Below are positions 37,681 to 48,223 of a stretch of DNA of 64,000 nt, in pieces (the stretch's first letter is position 1; each line of letters opens with the position of its first letter). The translations under genes and the position numbers were made by a program. The notes under the pieces are model-generated. The model was not told the origin of the DNA. It saw nothing but the letters and a program-made list of their open reading frames with translations, and made no database searches. Source of the DNA: Paraphysomonas bandaiensis. Lineage: Eukaryota; Chrysophyceae. The stretch lies in assembly GCA_965644295.1 (NCBI GenBank), contig CBFFRP010000214.1, positions 1 through 64,000 on the forward strand, given 5' to 3'.

Positions 37681-40129
37681 CTATCGTCCATAACAGTGCA
37701 TAAAACAAGGAAGACATACCCTCTCTGGCATCAACAAGCCGATGGATGGTATCGGTATGCGATAATCTTTCAACATTTGGTACTCGCCAATTCCCACATC
37801 AGGAATCGAGTCTCCGGCAGGTGCACAAATCACACACACCGGCTTACCGCAAGCTCTACAATGGTGATACACCAGAGCACGAGATGCATCACTATTCGTA
37901 ATAAACGGCCACGTAGGCTCGCTCCCACAGACGCTGCAAGACGCCCATTCGTGGGAAGCACTATCATATATTGGCTCCCAGCGGGGGGGAGTTTGTACGT
38001 TGTACATCGGGTGACGAGAGAGTTTTAACATCCTTAACGCATGTATATGGGCACTCATCATATGGTCCGAAATACTATTTCGAAACAGATTTATTTTTTG
38101 TAAACCCGTATACCTAGAGTCACACTCTTCAGCATGGTAGGCACTGCCAGTTTTTGAGAAAAAAATAATTTTTCCAGGTACCATCATTTCGTCAGGTGAG
38201 GATAATCCGGGTGTCCCACGCTGTTCACGAATTGGAGGACATGTTTCGTTGTGGTCTTTGTCAACATCAACATTGTCCAGGCAGTCATCTTTACTCTCAG
38301 GCATTGTAGCCGATTGATCATCTTCCTTTTCACTCACTTTGGAACCGCGCCCAGATGAACGGCCAGCAAGAGTCATTGCCCCTTCTTTGCCAATACTTCG
38401 AGCATAGAGCTCCATTCTAACCTGGTCCTGGTGATACCACTCTCTGGCCTGAGTACTAAACTCTTTGACTTCTTCAGCTAAAGCCTTTATGTTTTTAGGC
38501 GATAGACAGGGTATAATATCATCGTTGTGTACCATAGAGACAACTATTCCGTCGTCGATAAAGGCATCAGCCAGATTTTCTCCTACACAAGGTGGGGTAC
38601 CATACCCCACAGCTTGCACAAAAGGTATTGCAGAAGGACTATAGTTATTGTCCTCAGGACTCTCCTGCATCCAACTGTTTTCATGATTAAGTCCTAAAAA
38701 GAGATGCTTCACATCACATAATAAATCTTCTTGTTCCTTTTGGGAAAGACTTTTGAAGGAATCACTACGACGAATTAGCTGTCGACGATAGAGACCATTC
38801 TTCAATTCGGCAGCGATTAGGGCAGCAATACCTGCACCTAAAGGACATTAATTACTGTAACGTTGATTGTTCAATAAACCACATCATATCAACATATTGT
38901 ACAACACACATGTGGCCTTAATATATACCTAGCGAATGCCCCACAAGCTTCACATCATACCCTTGATCCAACAACTTGTATATACAACGCCTCATGACAA
39001 ATACATCCAGAATAGCGCGCGTAGCTACCAGCATTCCAGTATGTACCCCCCCTGTAACTGCGTGTTCCCCGCACTGACCGGCCCGATACACGAATGCAGT
39101 GACATCCTTGGTTCCGTTAATCCTCCAATCCGTAATGTTTTTCGATCCACGGATAACAAGCAGAGCTTCTTTGAGATGTGGTGACCGGCTCAGATTAGAG
39201 CGTACTACCAAAGCAAAAGCCGGGCATAATGAACCATCAGGAAGCTGTTGCGAATCACTCTGACATGCAATCACCTTCCACCCCTCATTTGCAATTAGAC
39301 GGGAAAAGTACCAGTTCCCCCATTCCACTGTATGATGAGGGGGAGGGAGCATTGCGGCGTACAGCCACATAGCTGGGCCTGCGTACTTCCCCAACAACTC
39401 AAGATATCGTTCTTGAATGGAAGAGTCGAATTTCGCGGTGTGATTCTGCGAAGTGCTTCCAAGAGCTAATTTGCGCTGGAGTTCGTTGTTACACCCCAGG
39501 TAATACACGGATAGCATGTCGTAGGGAGATTTTATATCAAAAGCAGATAAAAGAGGCATAAGCGGCACTAAGGTATTCATAACTTCCTTGTCTAGCAGGA
39601 GGCCTATTGCAGCTCGACCCATCATCGCATACTTAATGGCGGTGGAATATGCGCTATAAGGAGTGTATTTCACAACAGCAAATGCTAACTTCGTCAATCT
39701 GGTGGCAACTCCGGATTCTTTGAACAAAACAGGTTTTTCGATATCTTCTACACCACATCCTTCAAGATACATATCTAAACGGCCGACATAATCCGTCGTA
39801 GCTTCATTAACTTTCTCAATAAGGAAGGAATACACAGCCTTCGCCTGGTGGTCGCGACACACATAGCCTATCAAATTAGGAGTCTTCTCGGCCTTCGGAT
39901 GCCACAAACGGACTGGAATAGGGTGTGTAGTCTTGAAAATACAGCTACTGCAAAACCTCTGAAGGCAACACACACAGCTGACAAAACTCTTCCCATAAGA
40001 GACACCAGTGAACTGCCCCACACTAACCTCATGACCACAGCTAGGACACCGCTCCTTATTGAACCTAGTGAGAGAGGAGAGACCCTCAGTCACAGACCTC
40101 CTGTCAATAAACATGCCCAGAGGATTCAT
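37681..40129 (-). CDS. Class 3 lipase (sn1-specific diacylglycerol-lipase-like) with cysteine-rich FYVE-like ends, two exons
   Basis: Exons, read leftward, are 40129-38929 and 38837-37681, with a 91-nt GT-AG intron that splits the codon after the nucleophile. The product is 785 residues. Joining the exons creates GHSLGAGIAALIAAELKNG, the exact class 3 lipase nucleophile elbow, with Ser at residue 399. VHNDDIIPCLS (second exon) fits the catalytic Asp strand. The N-terminus has CPSCGHE and CVCCLQRFCSSC, a zinc-ribbon/FYVE-like pattern at about residues 28-66. The C-terminus has CSVCGSEPTW, YHHCRACGKPVCVIC and CLPCF, resembling a FYVE domain whose RHHCR motif is altered. FYVE-type domains bind PI3P on endosomes; this suggests membrane-lipid hydrolysis on endosomes, by inference. 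A Ser/Asp-rich insert lies between lipase core and C-terminal fingers. Divergent from the FkbM gene at 40593. Confidence 0.88.
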
Positions 40130-40197
40130 GCCTAAAACATTACCAATTTCGATAAAATCACTTCAGTCAAACAAGAACTAAACTCTGTCCATACCAG

Positions 40198-40499
40198 ATA
40201 CATACATACATACATACATACATACATACATACATACATACATACATACATACATACATACATACATACATACATACATACATACATACATACATACATA
40301 CATACATACATACATACATACATACATACATACATACATACATACATACATACATACATACATACATACATACATACATACATACATACATACATACATA
40401 CATACATACATACATACATACATACATACATACATACATACATACATACATACATACATACATACATACATACATACATACATACATACATACATACAT
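40198..40499. repeat. Pure CATA/TATG tetranucleotide microsatellite, about 75 units
   Basis: About 300 bp of CATA repeats without a visible interruption. It sits in the divergent promoter between the lipase (start at 40129) and FkbM (start at 40593). It generates artificial open frames (MYVC repeats) on the minus strand. Perfect repeats of this length are usually unstable in length. Confidence 0.98.
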
Positions 40500-40592
40500 G
40501 TACGTCGTAGTGCTGCAGGGGTGTTGATTCTAGTCAACTGCTTGAAGTATGCTGCTAAAGATTGGGTGCAATGGAAGAGCTCTAACGATGCC

Positions 40593-41546
40593 ATGGCCCT
40601 CAGTGTAGGGATTGTTGTTAGGTTGTTGATCTCACTGTGTATTCCTGTTACTTCTGTGTCAAGAGAGGTTACATATGCCTCCATTAAGAGTATTCCGCAG
40701 TTCTCTATGTTCGTATACAGAGATGGTGACGATGTCAGTAAATCTATTCTGTCTGGATATATTTGGAAGAATGAATTCTCTTCTGTTGTGTGTATTGAGT
40801 TTATTTCGTTGCTTCCTGGTGCAACCTTTGTAGATATTGGGGCGCATATTGGATGGTACTCTCTGTTGGCCGCCTCACGTGGAGCTCCTGTAGTGTCAGT
40901 AGAGCCTGTGCTCTCTAGTTTTAATGCTATTTCGCGTAGTATCCTCGTGAATGATTTTGAAGACAGGATTTTATTACGCCATGCACTGGTGAGCTCTATT
41001 AGCGGTGGACATATGCATCTCAGGGATGGTTTCAGAGGAGGACAGTTTAAAGTTCGCCGCGTCGATACTTTTCCTCCGCCACGCACATACACTGTACCGA
41101 TATACACTGTAGATGACCTTGTTTCCTTAAATCATACTGTGGGTATATTGAAAGTCAGTTGTGGGGGTTGTGAAGCAAGCGCGCTGTTTGGTGCTCAGAA
41201 ATTGCTAACAAGCCTCAATCGACCTTGTGTAATACTTCTAGAATGGGTACTTCGTGTTATTGACCGTATTTTAGGGAGGAAAAAAGCATATTTTACCCGG
41301 GATAAAGTAGCTATGTTACTTGTGTCATCTGGGTACAGATTTGTTAGAATCACTTGGTCTACCATTACACGCAGTTACGAATTACACAGCCTTGACCCTC
41401 ACGCGGAAGGATTTTGGCACTATTACGATATGGATATTGTAATTGTACGTGAAAGTGATAGGTGCTTTGCAGCATCCTCTAGTCGATGGATCCGTTTTGT
41501 AAACCAGTTATACAATGCTACAGTATCAAGTATAAACGTTGGTTGA
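40593..41546 (+). CDS. FkbM-family SAM-dependent methyltransferase, secretory, 317 aa
   Basis: An intronless frame starts at ATG 40593 in the favourable context GCCATGG. The frame stays open upstream without an ATG to about 40521. Residues 1-24 (MALSVGIVVRLLISLCIPVT) form a signal peptide or membrane anchor. Around residues 82-110, TFVDIGAHIGWYSLLAASR is the SAM-binding motif I, with VVSVEP as motif II. VPIYTVDDLV and GILKVSCGGCEASALFGAQK match the FkbM C-terminal signature, but the usual KiDvEG reads KVSCGG, so the conserved acidic pair is missing. FkbM proteins O-methylate sugars and other small molecules; with a signal peptide this one may modify glycans in the secretory pathway. The altered signature leaves activity uncertain. 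Confidence 0.8.
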   Translation: MALSVGIVVRLLISLCIPVTSVSREVTYASIKSIPQFSMFVYRDGDDVSKSILSGYIWKNEFSSVVCIEFISLLPGATFVDIGAHIGWYSLLAASRGAPVVSVEPVLSSFNAISRSILVNDFEDRILLRHALVSSISGGHMHLRDGFRGGQFKVRRVDTFPPPRTYTVPIYTVDDLVSLNHTVGILKVSCGGCEASALFGAQKLLTSLNRPCVILLEWVLRVIDRILGRKKAYFTRDKVAMLLVSSGYRFVRITWSTITRSYELHSLDPHAEGFWHYYDMDIVIVRESDRCFAASSSRWIRFVNQLYNATVSSINVG

Positions 41547-41809
41547 TTTTCAGGGTCATGGTTTTAACCCCTTATATAGAATGCGGTGTATCACTTATTA
41601 CTTTGTGTCAGACTATATTGGGGAATGATTATGCAGATGTAATCAACAGATTTGTGATATACTAAATAGTAAAGTCAATTATAAATATTGACTTCAGTAT
41701 ATCATTTAAAAAATACGTTCTATTGTTATAGGATTACGTTTTATGGTGCGAAATGTTTTATCCAGGTATGGCAGCTTAATATCAGCCTTGAACATCGACT
41801 TACCGTATC

Positions 41810-42200
41810 TGGTGACCTCAGCAAAGCAGGCTTGCACTAAAATAAGTGTCAATTGTGTAGACGTCCAGACAAATAAACAGGCATCCGGGAATGAGCCCTG
41901 ACGAATACACAGCAATCCGGGGTATTGGCCTGCCTGCTAAAGTCAAGCATCCGGGCTGTTCACCTTAAGGATTCAGAAATCCTGAAGTCAGCAGGTGTCA
42001 GGTATATCAACATTCTGCATGCTCACGACGTTTGCTTTGAGTGGTAGAGCGAAAGTGGTTGCACCTCTTGGCGCTTGCGGTGACGCACAAGCAGCTCTTG
42101 TAGCGTAAAATAGTAGAATATTATCAGAGTTATTAAGCACTAGTTAGTTAAATTGTAATGTTCAGTTAGTTCTGACTATTAAACGCCTATAGCTAATAAT
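41810..42200 (-). repeat. R1 element copy (right end, reversed)
   Basis: Contains AATAAACAGGCATCCGGG, CTGCCTGCTAAAGTCAAGCA, and GGTTGCACCTCTTGGCGCTT, then GCGGTGACGCACAAGCAGC and a TTATCAGAGTTATTAAGC segment. It ends AGTTCTGACTATTAAACGCC, then TATAGCTAATAATAAGAC. It directly precedes the MITE that hosts the Copia element. Confidence 0.8.
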
Positions 42201-42423
42201 AAGACATTCACCACATCACATCATTCACACCACTAAACTTGAATACTTCGAAGCCGTTGAATATATATATGCAATTAGCTTATGCTATTTACTATGTAGT
42301 ATGTACCAGAGCTAGGGAACAATATATATATTGTATTGCAATATATTGATTGGTGGACCGGCCAAATATTCCATCAGTATTGTTTCTGTTAAAATAGCTC
42401 ACAATACTATTGCAATCAATATC

Positions 42424-42717
42424 TGTTGAGAAATGCTCATTTTACACTAGATCACAGAGAGAATTTGTCGTAAGACTAGATAGATTTATTAGTATCGTTT
42501 ACACGAAGTTGTGATAACCAACACTAACTCATTATAATCCCTGCATAATATCCTACATATGCGAACCTCTCGTTACTGAACATATCTTGAAAGGTCAACC
42601 TATTTCAGTTTCTCAATATCATCACAGCATTTGTACATCACTATATTTCACTGTATTCTCGTACATTGTCTTCAAGTGACATACTGAATATACTAGAATA
42701 AGATCCATATTCTAATA
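42424..42717 (-). repeat. Copia 3' LTR
   Basis: 294 bp. On the plus strand it starts TGTTGAGAAATGCTCATTTT and ends ATATTCTAATA. It differs from the other LTR at AAATGCTCAT versus AAATGCGCAT and at GATAACCAAC versus GATAATCAAC. Confidence 0.96.
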
Positions 42718-42726
42718 CTCCCACTC
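42718..42726 (-). other. Copia polypurine tract
   Basis: In the sense direction it reads GAGTGGGAG and lies directly against the 3' LTR. This is the expected position and composition for priming of plus-strand synthesis. Confidence 0.85.
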
Positions 42727-42896
42727 AATGTAGAATGCAGTGAGACAAAACAACAGTGATCACAATAATCTGATAATGCTATGACTATCTAGTCCCATAG
42801 GTAAAAACAGATGTGAAATCTTTTAAAGATACATATATACCCAGCAGTCAACTAGATATACAGTTATGTGGGATTTTCACCCACTAAAACACACCT

Positions 42897-45800
42897 TTAA
42901 CCTCTTCGGGGTCGTTTCTTCTGCTGCTCCTCCACACTGTTAGACACACTCCTCTTAACCCCGGTAATCGTTTTCTCATGACGACTGAAGATCTTCGTGG
43001 ACAACGCCTTTGTAAAAATATCAGCCGCCATATCATCCGTAGATACATGAATCAATTTTGCTGTAGGAAATTTGCCATTAACATGTTCTCTTATCCAGTG
43101 ATACTTGATGTCAATATGCTTCGACCTCTTATGATACACTGGATTCTCTGAAAGATCCTTTGCACTCTTACTATCCATAAAGAATGGAGTCGGCTTCGTT
43201 ACCAAGAGTCCGAGCTCCTTGAACACCCCCCGAAGCCACACCAGTTCTTGCAAAGCCGCATACTCCGCCATATACTCAGATTCCATGCTCGAAGTCGCAA
43301 CTGTGGTCTGAAGCTTGGACTGCCAGGCCAATGCGCCCGCACATAAAAACACGATGTATCCCGTTGTGGATCGCCGAGTCATCCTATCCCCAGCCCAGTC
43401 TGAATCACTGAATACATGTAAATCAAACTCACTCCCACTGAATCTGATTCCCTTATCAACTGTACCACGTAAATATTTCAACAAATGAATAGCTAATCTG
43501 CAAGTCGCATATGTTGGAGAAGTACTAAATCGAGCCAATAACCCCACAGCGTAAGCCAGATCAGGTCTAATGTGAATCGCCAAATGCAACACCGCTCCAA
43601 TAATTCCTCTATACGGAAATGATTCGACCCACTGCTTCTGCTCCTCCGTCAGCTCACGTTGCTCTGCCAACAAGTCCTGAACATTGGTAGGTAGTGGAGT
43701 CTCCTTATTCTTACTGCTCTTTCCCATAAACGAACTGAATTTCTTGACAATATTCTTGGCATATTCCGATTGATCTAACATGTACCAGTCCTCGCCTCTC
43801 GTGATTCTGATATTCAGAAACCGTTTGCACACACCCAGATCATGCATTTCAAACGTTTCGCAGAACCTACGTTTAACACTTTCTAAGTAGGTGAGATCAG
43901 CAGATGCAATGATAATATCATCAACATATATCAGCAATAAGTGCAATTGACCATTACTCCATCGCATATACAAGCATGTATCTGAAATGCAAGCAGTAAA
44001 ATGTAACGATTTGATAAACTTGTCAATATGCTTGTTCCACTGCCTCGGTGATGACCGCAAACCATATAAGGCCTTGATCAATTGAAAACACCACCCCGCT
44101 GGCAACTCTTCATCAGGTGGAGGTGCCATATACACATCCTCTTCAAGATCGGCATAACAAAACGCTGATGATACGTCCAACTGATGTACATGCATATGAA
44201 ACATAAAGGCAATTGCAAGAACCAGTCGAATGGTTTTTCCTTTGACCACTGGAGCAAACGTGGACTGCTCCTCCTCCGTTTTTTCTTGTAGATTCCCTAA
44301 TGCAACCAGCCGCGCCTTATACTTGACTACGTTCCCCAGAAGGTCTCTCTTCACCGTGTGAACATACTTTGCTCGCACCAACTTCACTCCTCGTGGAGTC
44401 CGCACAATCTTTAAGACACGTCTCTTCAGTAGTGAGGTCTTCTCCACCTTCCGAGCTTCTCTCCACTTCATGTACTGTGGAGATCTCTCTGCTTCAGCAT
44501 AGGAGTCTGGTGTCTTAAAATCATCATGTTGAAACTCTGCATGTTTAAAGTTAACAGTGCATGCATCTGGCACCTCAACCATATTTATTTCTCCTAACAC
44601 CGATGCGTTCGCCAACCTACGCTGTAGCCGTTTCCGCCGTACACGACCATCACCATCTAGTTCAATAGGTCGTCTAGTAGTTATATACGAACCCATACCT
44701 TGCTCATCCTGAGCCCGCAAATCTTGCGGTGTAGGAGGAGCCCCGCTCGCATCCCCAGACCCATGGTCTGTCGAGGTCTGCAACCTCACGACTGTCTGTT
44801 GACAGGTTGGGTCAGGACTCTCCTGGAACCCTCCAGGTCTTCCCTGGTCCAGCTCCCTGGCTGGCGTAGTACTCAGGGCGTCCCCCTTTCCTATGTACCC
44901 GGTATTCCCGGGGGTTTCTGCAGTCATACGCACCACGTCTTCGACGTGTATAGGCACCCGGTGCTCTATATGCTCACGACCTGCAGTAACAAGTGAACGG
45001 TATGCTACAATCACACCCTTACGTTCTACAACTCTTGTTGTCTTATACAGAAGTCCGTCCTCATCATCAATATGATACGTTCCTTCTAAGCTGGCATAGT
45101 CGGATGCAAGCTTGGGTCTAGCGGCCTCCCGCACTCGAAGAGCATCAATCTCTGCGAAGTACTTCTCTGATCGTGATGGCGTTGACTCATCAGTCAATAT
45201 ATGGACTGTAGTCACCACCTTGTTTGATTCAGGAAGATATACATGGTATCCTACCTTCTCATCAGAGTAACCCATTAAATATCCAACTAGAGCCTTATCC
45301 TCCCAATCCTTTCGTCGATCCGCCTTCGGTGAAAGAACATAAGTTCGACACCCCCATACCCTAAGATATCTCAAATTTGGAGGCTCGCCCGTTAGAAACT
45401 CTATAGGAGACATATACCCTTTATCTGTTTTCGTTGGCAATCGAATCAAAATATATCTGGCTGCCATGTATGCATCCAGCCAAAATTGCGGTGGCAGTCC
45501 AGATTGGATTAGCATTGCAAGAGTCATCTCTCCAGCAGTTCTGAACTTCCTCTCCTCTATGGCATTCATTTCTGGAGAGTCTGTTGAGCTCCATGTATGT
45601 TGATAGCACTCCTGTGTCCTAAGATACTGACGCAGCTCTTCACTGATTAATTCTCCTGCACCATCGGCATGATAGTGCTCCATCTTGAGCTTGTACCTTT
45701 TAACATCTCCTCTAAATAGCTCTTTGAAGACTTCTAAGACCGCTTCCCCAGTTCTGTGGACTAAACCCGTCGCCCAGAACATTTTGCTGGCATGATGCGT

Positions 45801-47654
45801 TATCTTTAACACATACCTCTCACCTCCTCTAGCAGGACAATTTAAGTACACAGCGATATCTGCTGAAAAATTCGGTCTAACGGAATTCTCGTCCTTCGTT
45901 CGGAAGCTGACTCGGGTTATCTTAGACCTGGCACACACATCACACAAACACTGATTTTTGTGTACCTTGGCTGTGAGGTGTTTTCGTTTCAACCCCGTAC
46001 CCATGATGAGCATCCGCTTATGTGCCTCCACTAATGCATGTTTGTTGAAATGACCCGCTCTCCGATGCAGCAACTCCAGCTCGTCCTCACCAGTCCTATC
46101 ACTAAGATTTACTTCACAATTACTCGGTGTAGACACATCTGGAAGCTCCAACAGCTGCTGAGTTGGAACTGCAGTCATTCCATTCTTCATGGGTCCCTCC
46201 AGTACCAGCTCACCGGTATTACAGTCATAAATTTGGATCCCATACCACACCGTGAATCGATAGCCCATTTCGTTCAGCTTACGTCCGGAGCACAGGCATC
46301 GATTGATCTGATCTGAAATTTCTATGTCTCTCCATGCTCCACGGGAACCCACACTTGTGATATGAATCTCTGATCCCTTCTTAGATCCGTTTATCACCTT
46401 TGATGTATTCATATGAGTGTCAAGCATGGTCACATCATTCATCAAGAACATTGATGATGAACAGCAGGTGTCAATATATGTATAATGCATGTCATCATTT
46501 ACACTACATATATTCGTTTCATGTATATTGCATGACAATTTCATAACATCCTCGATCATATTAGCTTCATCTTCATCAGAGAAATCTGCTGGTTCTCCAC
46601 GCCGTATATTCTCTACTGTCAGCAGCCTTTTGTCCGGCTTCCTACCATGATTCTTCCCTTTCTCTCCTCTTCTAGAATGCTTTTTCTTCGTCGTTGGACA
46701 ATCAGCAGCAAGATGTTCCAGAGACTTGCAATTTCTGCATCCCGTGTACTCAGCACTTCCAGGACGCTGCCCTGATATCTCTCCATCCTTCTTCCTCTGC
46801 TTCCTCCTGCACTGTTCAGTTGAATGGCTATGAGGAATTCCTTCTTTCCTGCAATATCTACAGTTGCCCTTCTTACGCTTATCCCGTTCCGTTCGAGACC
46901 GTTTGCTCTTTTCAATGAAATTCAGCTCCTCCACCTTCTTGCGTTTCCGCTCTAACGCAATCCTTCCAGGAATGGTATCATCATACCGTTCTATCTTCCT
47001 TGATAATGTTGCATAATCAACATCATCAGGCATCAAATACAAAGCAACATTCAGAGGAGCATATTCTTCATTCAACAGACCTTCTCGTAACCGTGTTATT
47101 TTTGAGAGCTCCGATATGTCCTGCTGCTGCTCCTGTAGCTCTTTCAGCAGTATTTCAAACCGTATTATATAGTCCTTCGCAGTCTCCTCCGGACGCATAC
47201 GGAAAGAGCCATACTGAGTCAACAGTTCACTGATCTTGTTTTGCTTCCCTCCAGCAAAGCACTTCTTCAACTCATCAATCATAATATGCGCCTTAAACCT
47301 GTTGCTTCCTTTTCCATCAGCCTTGAACCCTTTATGTAGAAGATGGAATTTCTGAAGCGCCTTCGAAGATGTTTGCACTGCCTCTCTGCAGTACGAATAC
47401 GCTATGGCATTCGCCTTCCAGTACTTCTTCACAGCCTGTCTGTAAGACTTCTCCTCCATTAACGTGAGTGGCTGTTCCCCAAAGTCGCTTTCCTTCGGTG
47501 GTGGCTCCACCGCTACTTCACTTTGCTCTTTCCTCATGAGGAATGTTTCGAAGTCCTCAATCCATTGTTCAACATTGCTCTCATTAAACTGTGGCACTAC
47601 TCCTCTATCCTCCTTCTCTCCTCCTCGCTCGCTACCATGTTGAGAAATGCGCAT
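42897..47654 (-). CDS. Copia Gag-Pol polyprotein, 1,585 aa, intact
   Basis: A single frame holds the Copia order Gag-protease-integrase-reverse transcriptase-RNase H. Gag starts with NESNVEQWIEDFETFL (residues 24-39). Zinc knuckles are at 265-282 (CRYC...HSTEQC) and 306-319 (CRNC...H...C). The protease region has YIDTCCSSSMF at about 393, where the usual DSG/DTG reads DTC. Integrase shows HRRAGH and CDVCARSK (HHCC region), then SADIAVYLNCP near 598 and HADGAGELISEELRQYL. Reverse transcriptase has LDVSSAFCYADLEEDVYM and YVDD near residue 1,243. RNase H has DSDWAGD near 1,416 and SSMESEYMAEYAAL. The first ATG lies inside the 5' LTR, so the frame reads through the primer-binding site; the next Met is residue 40. 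No stop or frameshift is seen. Confidence 0.95.
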   Translation of the reverse strand: MRISQHGSERGGEKEDRGVVPQFNESNVEQWIEDFETFLMRKEQSEVAVEPPPKESDFGEQPLTLMEEKSYRQAVKKYWKANAIAYSYCREAVQTSSKALQKFHLLHKGFKADGKGSNRFKAHIMIDELKKCFAGGKQNKISELLTQYGSFRMRPEETAKDYIIRFEILLKELQEQQQDISELSKITRLREGLLNEEYAPLNVALYLMPDDVDYATLSRKIERYDDTIPGRIALERKRKKVEELNFIEKSKRSRTERDKRKKGNCRYCRKEGIPHSHSTEQCRRKQRKKDGEISGQRPGSAEYTGCRNCKSLEHLAADCPTTKKKHSRRGEKGKNHGRKPDKRLLTVENIRRGEPADFSDEDEANMIEDVMKLSCNIHETNICSVNDDMHYTYIDTCCSSSMFLMNDVTMLDTHMNTSKVINGSKKGSEIHITSVGSRGAWRDIEISDQINRCLCSGRKLNEMGYRFTVWYGIQIYDCNTGELVLEGPMKNGMTAVPTQQLLELPDVSTPSNCEVNLSDRTGEDELELLHRRAGHFNKHALVEAHKRMLIMGTGLKRKHLTAKVHKNQCLCDVCARSKITRVSFRTKDENSVRPNFSADIAVYLNCPARGGERYVLKITHHASKMFWATGLVHRTGEAVLEVFKELFRGDVKRYKLKMEHYHADGAGELISEELRQYLRTQECYQHTWSSTDSPEMNAIEERKFRTAGEMTLAMLIQSGLPPQFWLDAYMAARYILIRLPTKTDKGYMSPIEFLTGEPPNLRYLRVWGCRTYVLSPKADRRKDWEDKALVGYLMGYSDEKVGYHVYLPESNKVVTTVHILTDESTPSRSEKYFAEIDALRVREAARPKLASDYASLEGTYHIDDEDGLLYKTTRVVERKGVIVAYRSLVTAGREHIEHRVPIHVEDVVRMTAETPGNTGYIGKGDALSTTPARELDQGRPGGFQESPDPTCQQTVVRLQTSTDHGSGDASGAPPTPQDLRAQDEQGMGSYITTRRPIELDGDGRVRRKRLQRRLANASVLGEINMVEVPDACTVNFKHAEFQHDDFKTPDSYAEAERSPQYMKWREARKVEKTSLLKRRVLKIVRTPRGVKLVRAKYVHTVKRDLLGNVVKYKARLVALGNLQEKTEEEQSTFAPVVKGKTIRLVLAIAFMFHMHVHQLDVSSAFCYADLEEDVYMAPPPDEELPAGWCFQLIKALYGLRSSPRQWNKHIDKFIKSLHFTACISDTCLYMRWSNGQLHLLLIYVDDIIIASADLTYLESVKRRFCETFEMHDLGVCKRFLNIRITRGEDWYMLDQSEYAKNIVKKFSSFMGKSSKNKETPLPTNVQDLLAEQRELTEEQKQWVESFPYRGIIGAVLHLAIHIRPDLAYAVGLLARFSTSPTYATCRLAIHLLKYLRGTVDKGIRFSGSEFDLHVFSDSDWAGDRMTRRSTTGYIVFLCAGALAWQSKLQTTVATSSMESEYMAEYAALQELVWLRGVFKELGLLVTKPTPFFMDSKSAKDLSENPVYHKRSKHIDIKYHWIREHVNGKFPTAKLIHVSTDDMAADIFTKALSTKIFSRHEKTITGVKRSVSNSVEEQQKKRPRRG
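47620..47637 (-). other. Copia primer-binding site
   Basis: Sense TGGTAGCGAGC lies immediately after the 5' LTR. Its first seven bases match the complement of an initiator-tRNA-Met 3' end (TGGTAGC). The match weakens after that, so the tRNA assignment is probable only. The site is translated as part of the Gag-Pol frame. Confidence 0.65.
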
Positions 47655-47931
47655 TTTACACTAGATCACAGAGAGAATTTGTCGTAAGACTAGATAGATT
47701 TATTAGTATCGTTTACACGAAGTTGTGATAATCAACACTAACTCATTATAATCCCTGCATAATATCCTACATATGCGAACCTCTCGTTACTGAACATATC
47801 TTGAAAGGTCAACCTATTTCAGTTTCTCAATATCATCACAGCATTTGTACATCACTATATTTCACTGTATTCTCGTACATTGTCTTCAAGTGACATACTG
47901 AATATACTAGAATAAGATCCATATTCTAATA
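47638..47931 (-). repeat. Copia 5' LTR, containing the Gag start codon
   Basis: 294 bp, the partner of 42424-42717. The Gag ATG at 47654 lies 17 bases inside the LTR's sense 3' end. Promoter and polyadenylation elements must lie here but were not resolved. Confidence 0.96.
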
Positions 47932-48223
47932 ATATCATGATATGTAGGAAGTCTTCGCTTGCCAGCGTAGTGGGTTTGGTTAATATTTGAACTTAATGAC
48001 GGGTACTTAATAAGGAATCTACGCATGAGTTTATTTGCTGAATAATGATACTAATATATTGTTCCCTAGCCCTGATATGTACTATGTATGTATCACAACG
48101 ATTGTTGTCGAGGTGCTCAGGTAAAGTGTACACTCACCCTACTTATACTACAACGCAATTATAATTAATAATGATAATATAGTGTCTGTGCACATGTATC
48201 CTAGTTCGATAATGATTACAAAG

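Larger units (their letters stand above)
42424..47931 (-). mobile_element. Full-length Ty1/Copia LTR retrotransposon
   Basis: 5,508 bp with two 294-bp LTRs that differ at two visible positions, one intact polyprotein ORF, a primer-binding site, a polypurine tract and a 5-bp target duplication ATATC (42419-42423 and 47932-47936). Read in the sense direction the LTR ends ...CTCAACA and starts TATTAGAATATGG, so the usual TG start has become TA in both LTRs. Near-identical LTRs and the intact ORF indicate a recent insertion. Confidence 0.96.
42306..48074. mobile_element. hAT-type MITE R2a, split by a Copia element
   Basis: The left end CAGAGCTAGGGAACAATATA starts at 42306; the right end is AATATATTGTTCCCTAGCCC followed by TG at 48074. 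The flanks GTATGTAC (42298-42305) and ATATGTAC (48075-48082) are near-identical 8-bp duplications, typical of hAT insertions. The inner sequence (AATATATTGATTGGTGGACC, TTGTTTCTGTTAAAATAGCTC) matches the copies at 59732 and 60533. The Copia element occupies 42424-47931. Confidence 0.75.

Noticed and set aside
40132-41107. Long minus-strand frames encoding MYVC repeats
   Set aside because: They are translation of the CATA microsatellite, partly fused to the antisense of the FkbM gene.
44700-46918. Plus-strand frames inside the Copia element
   Set aside because: Antisense shadows of the intact Gag-Pol frame.
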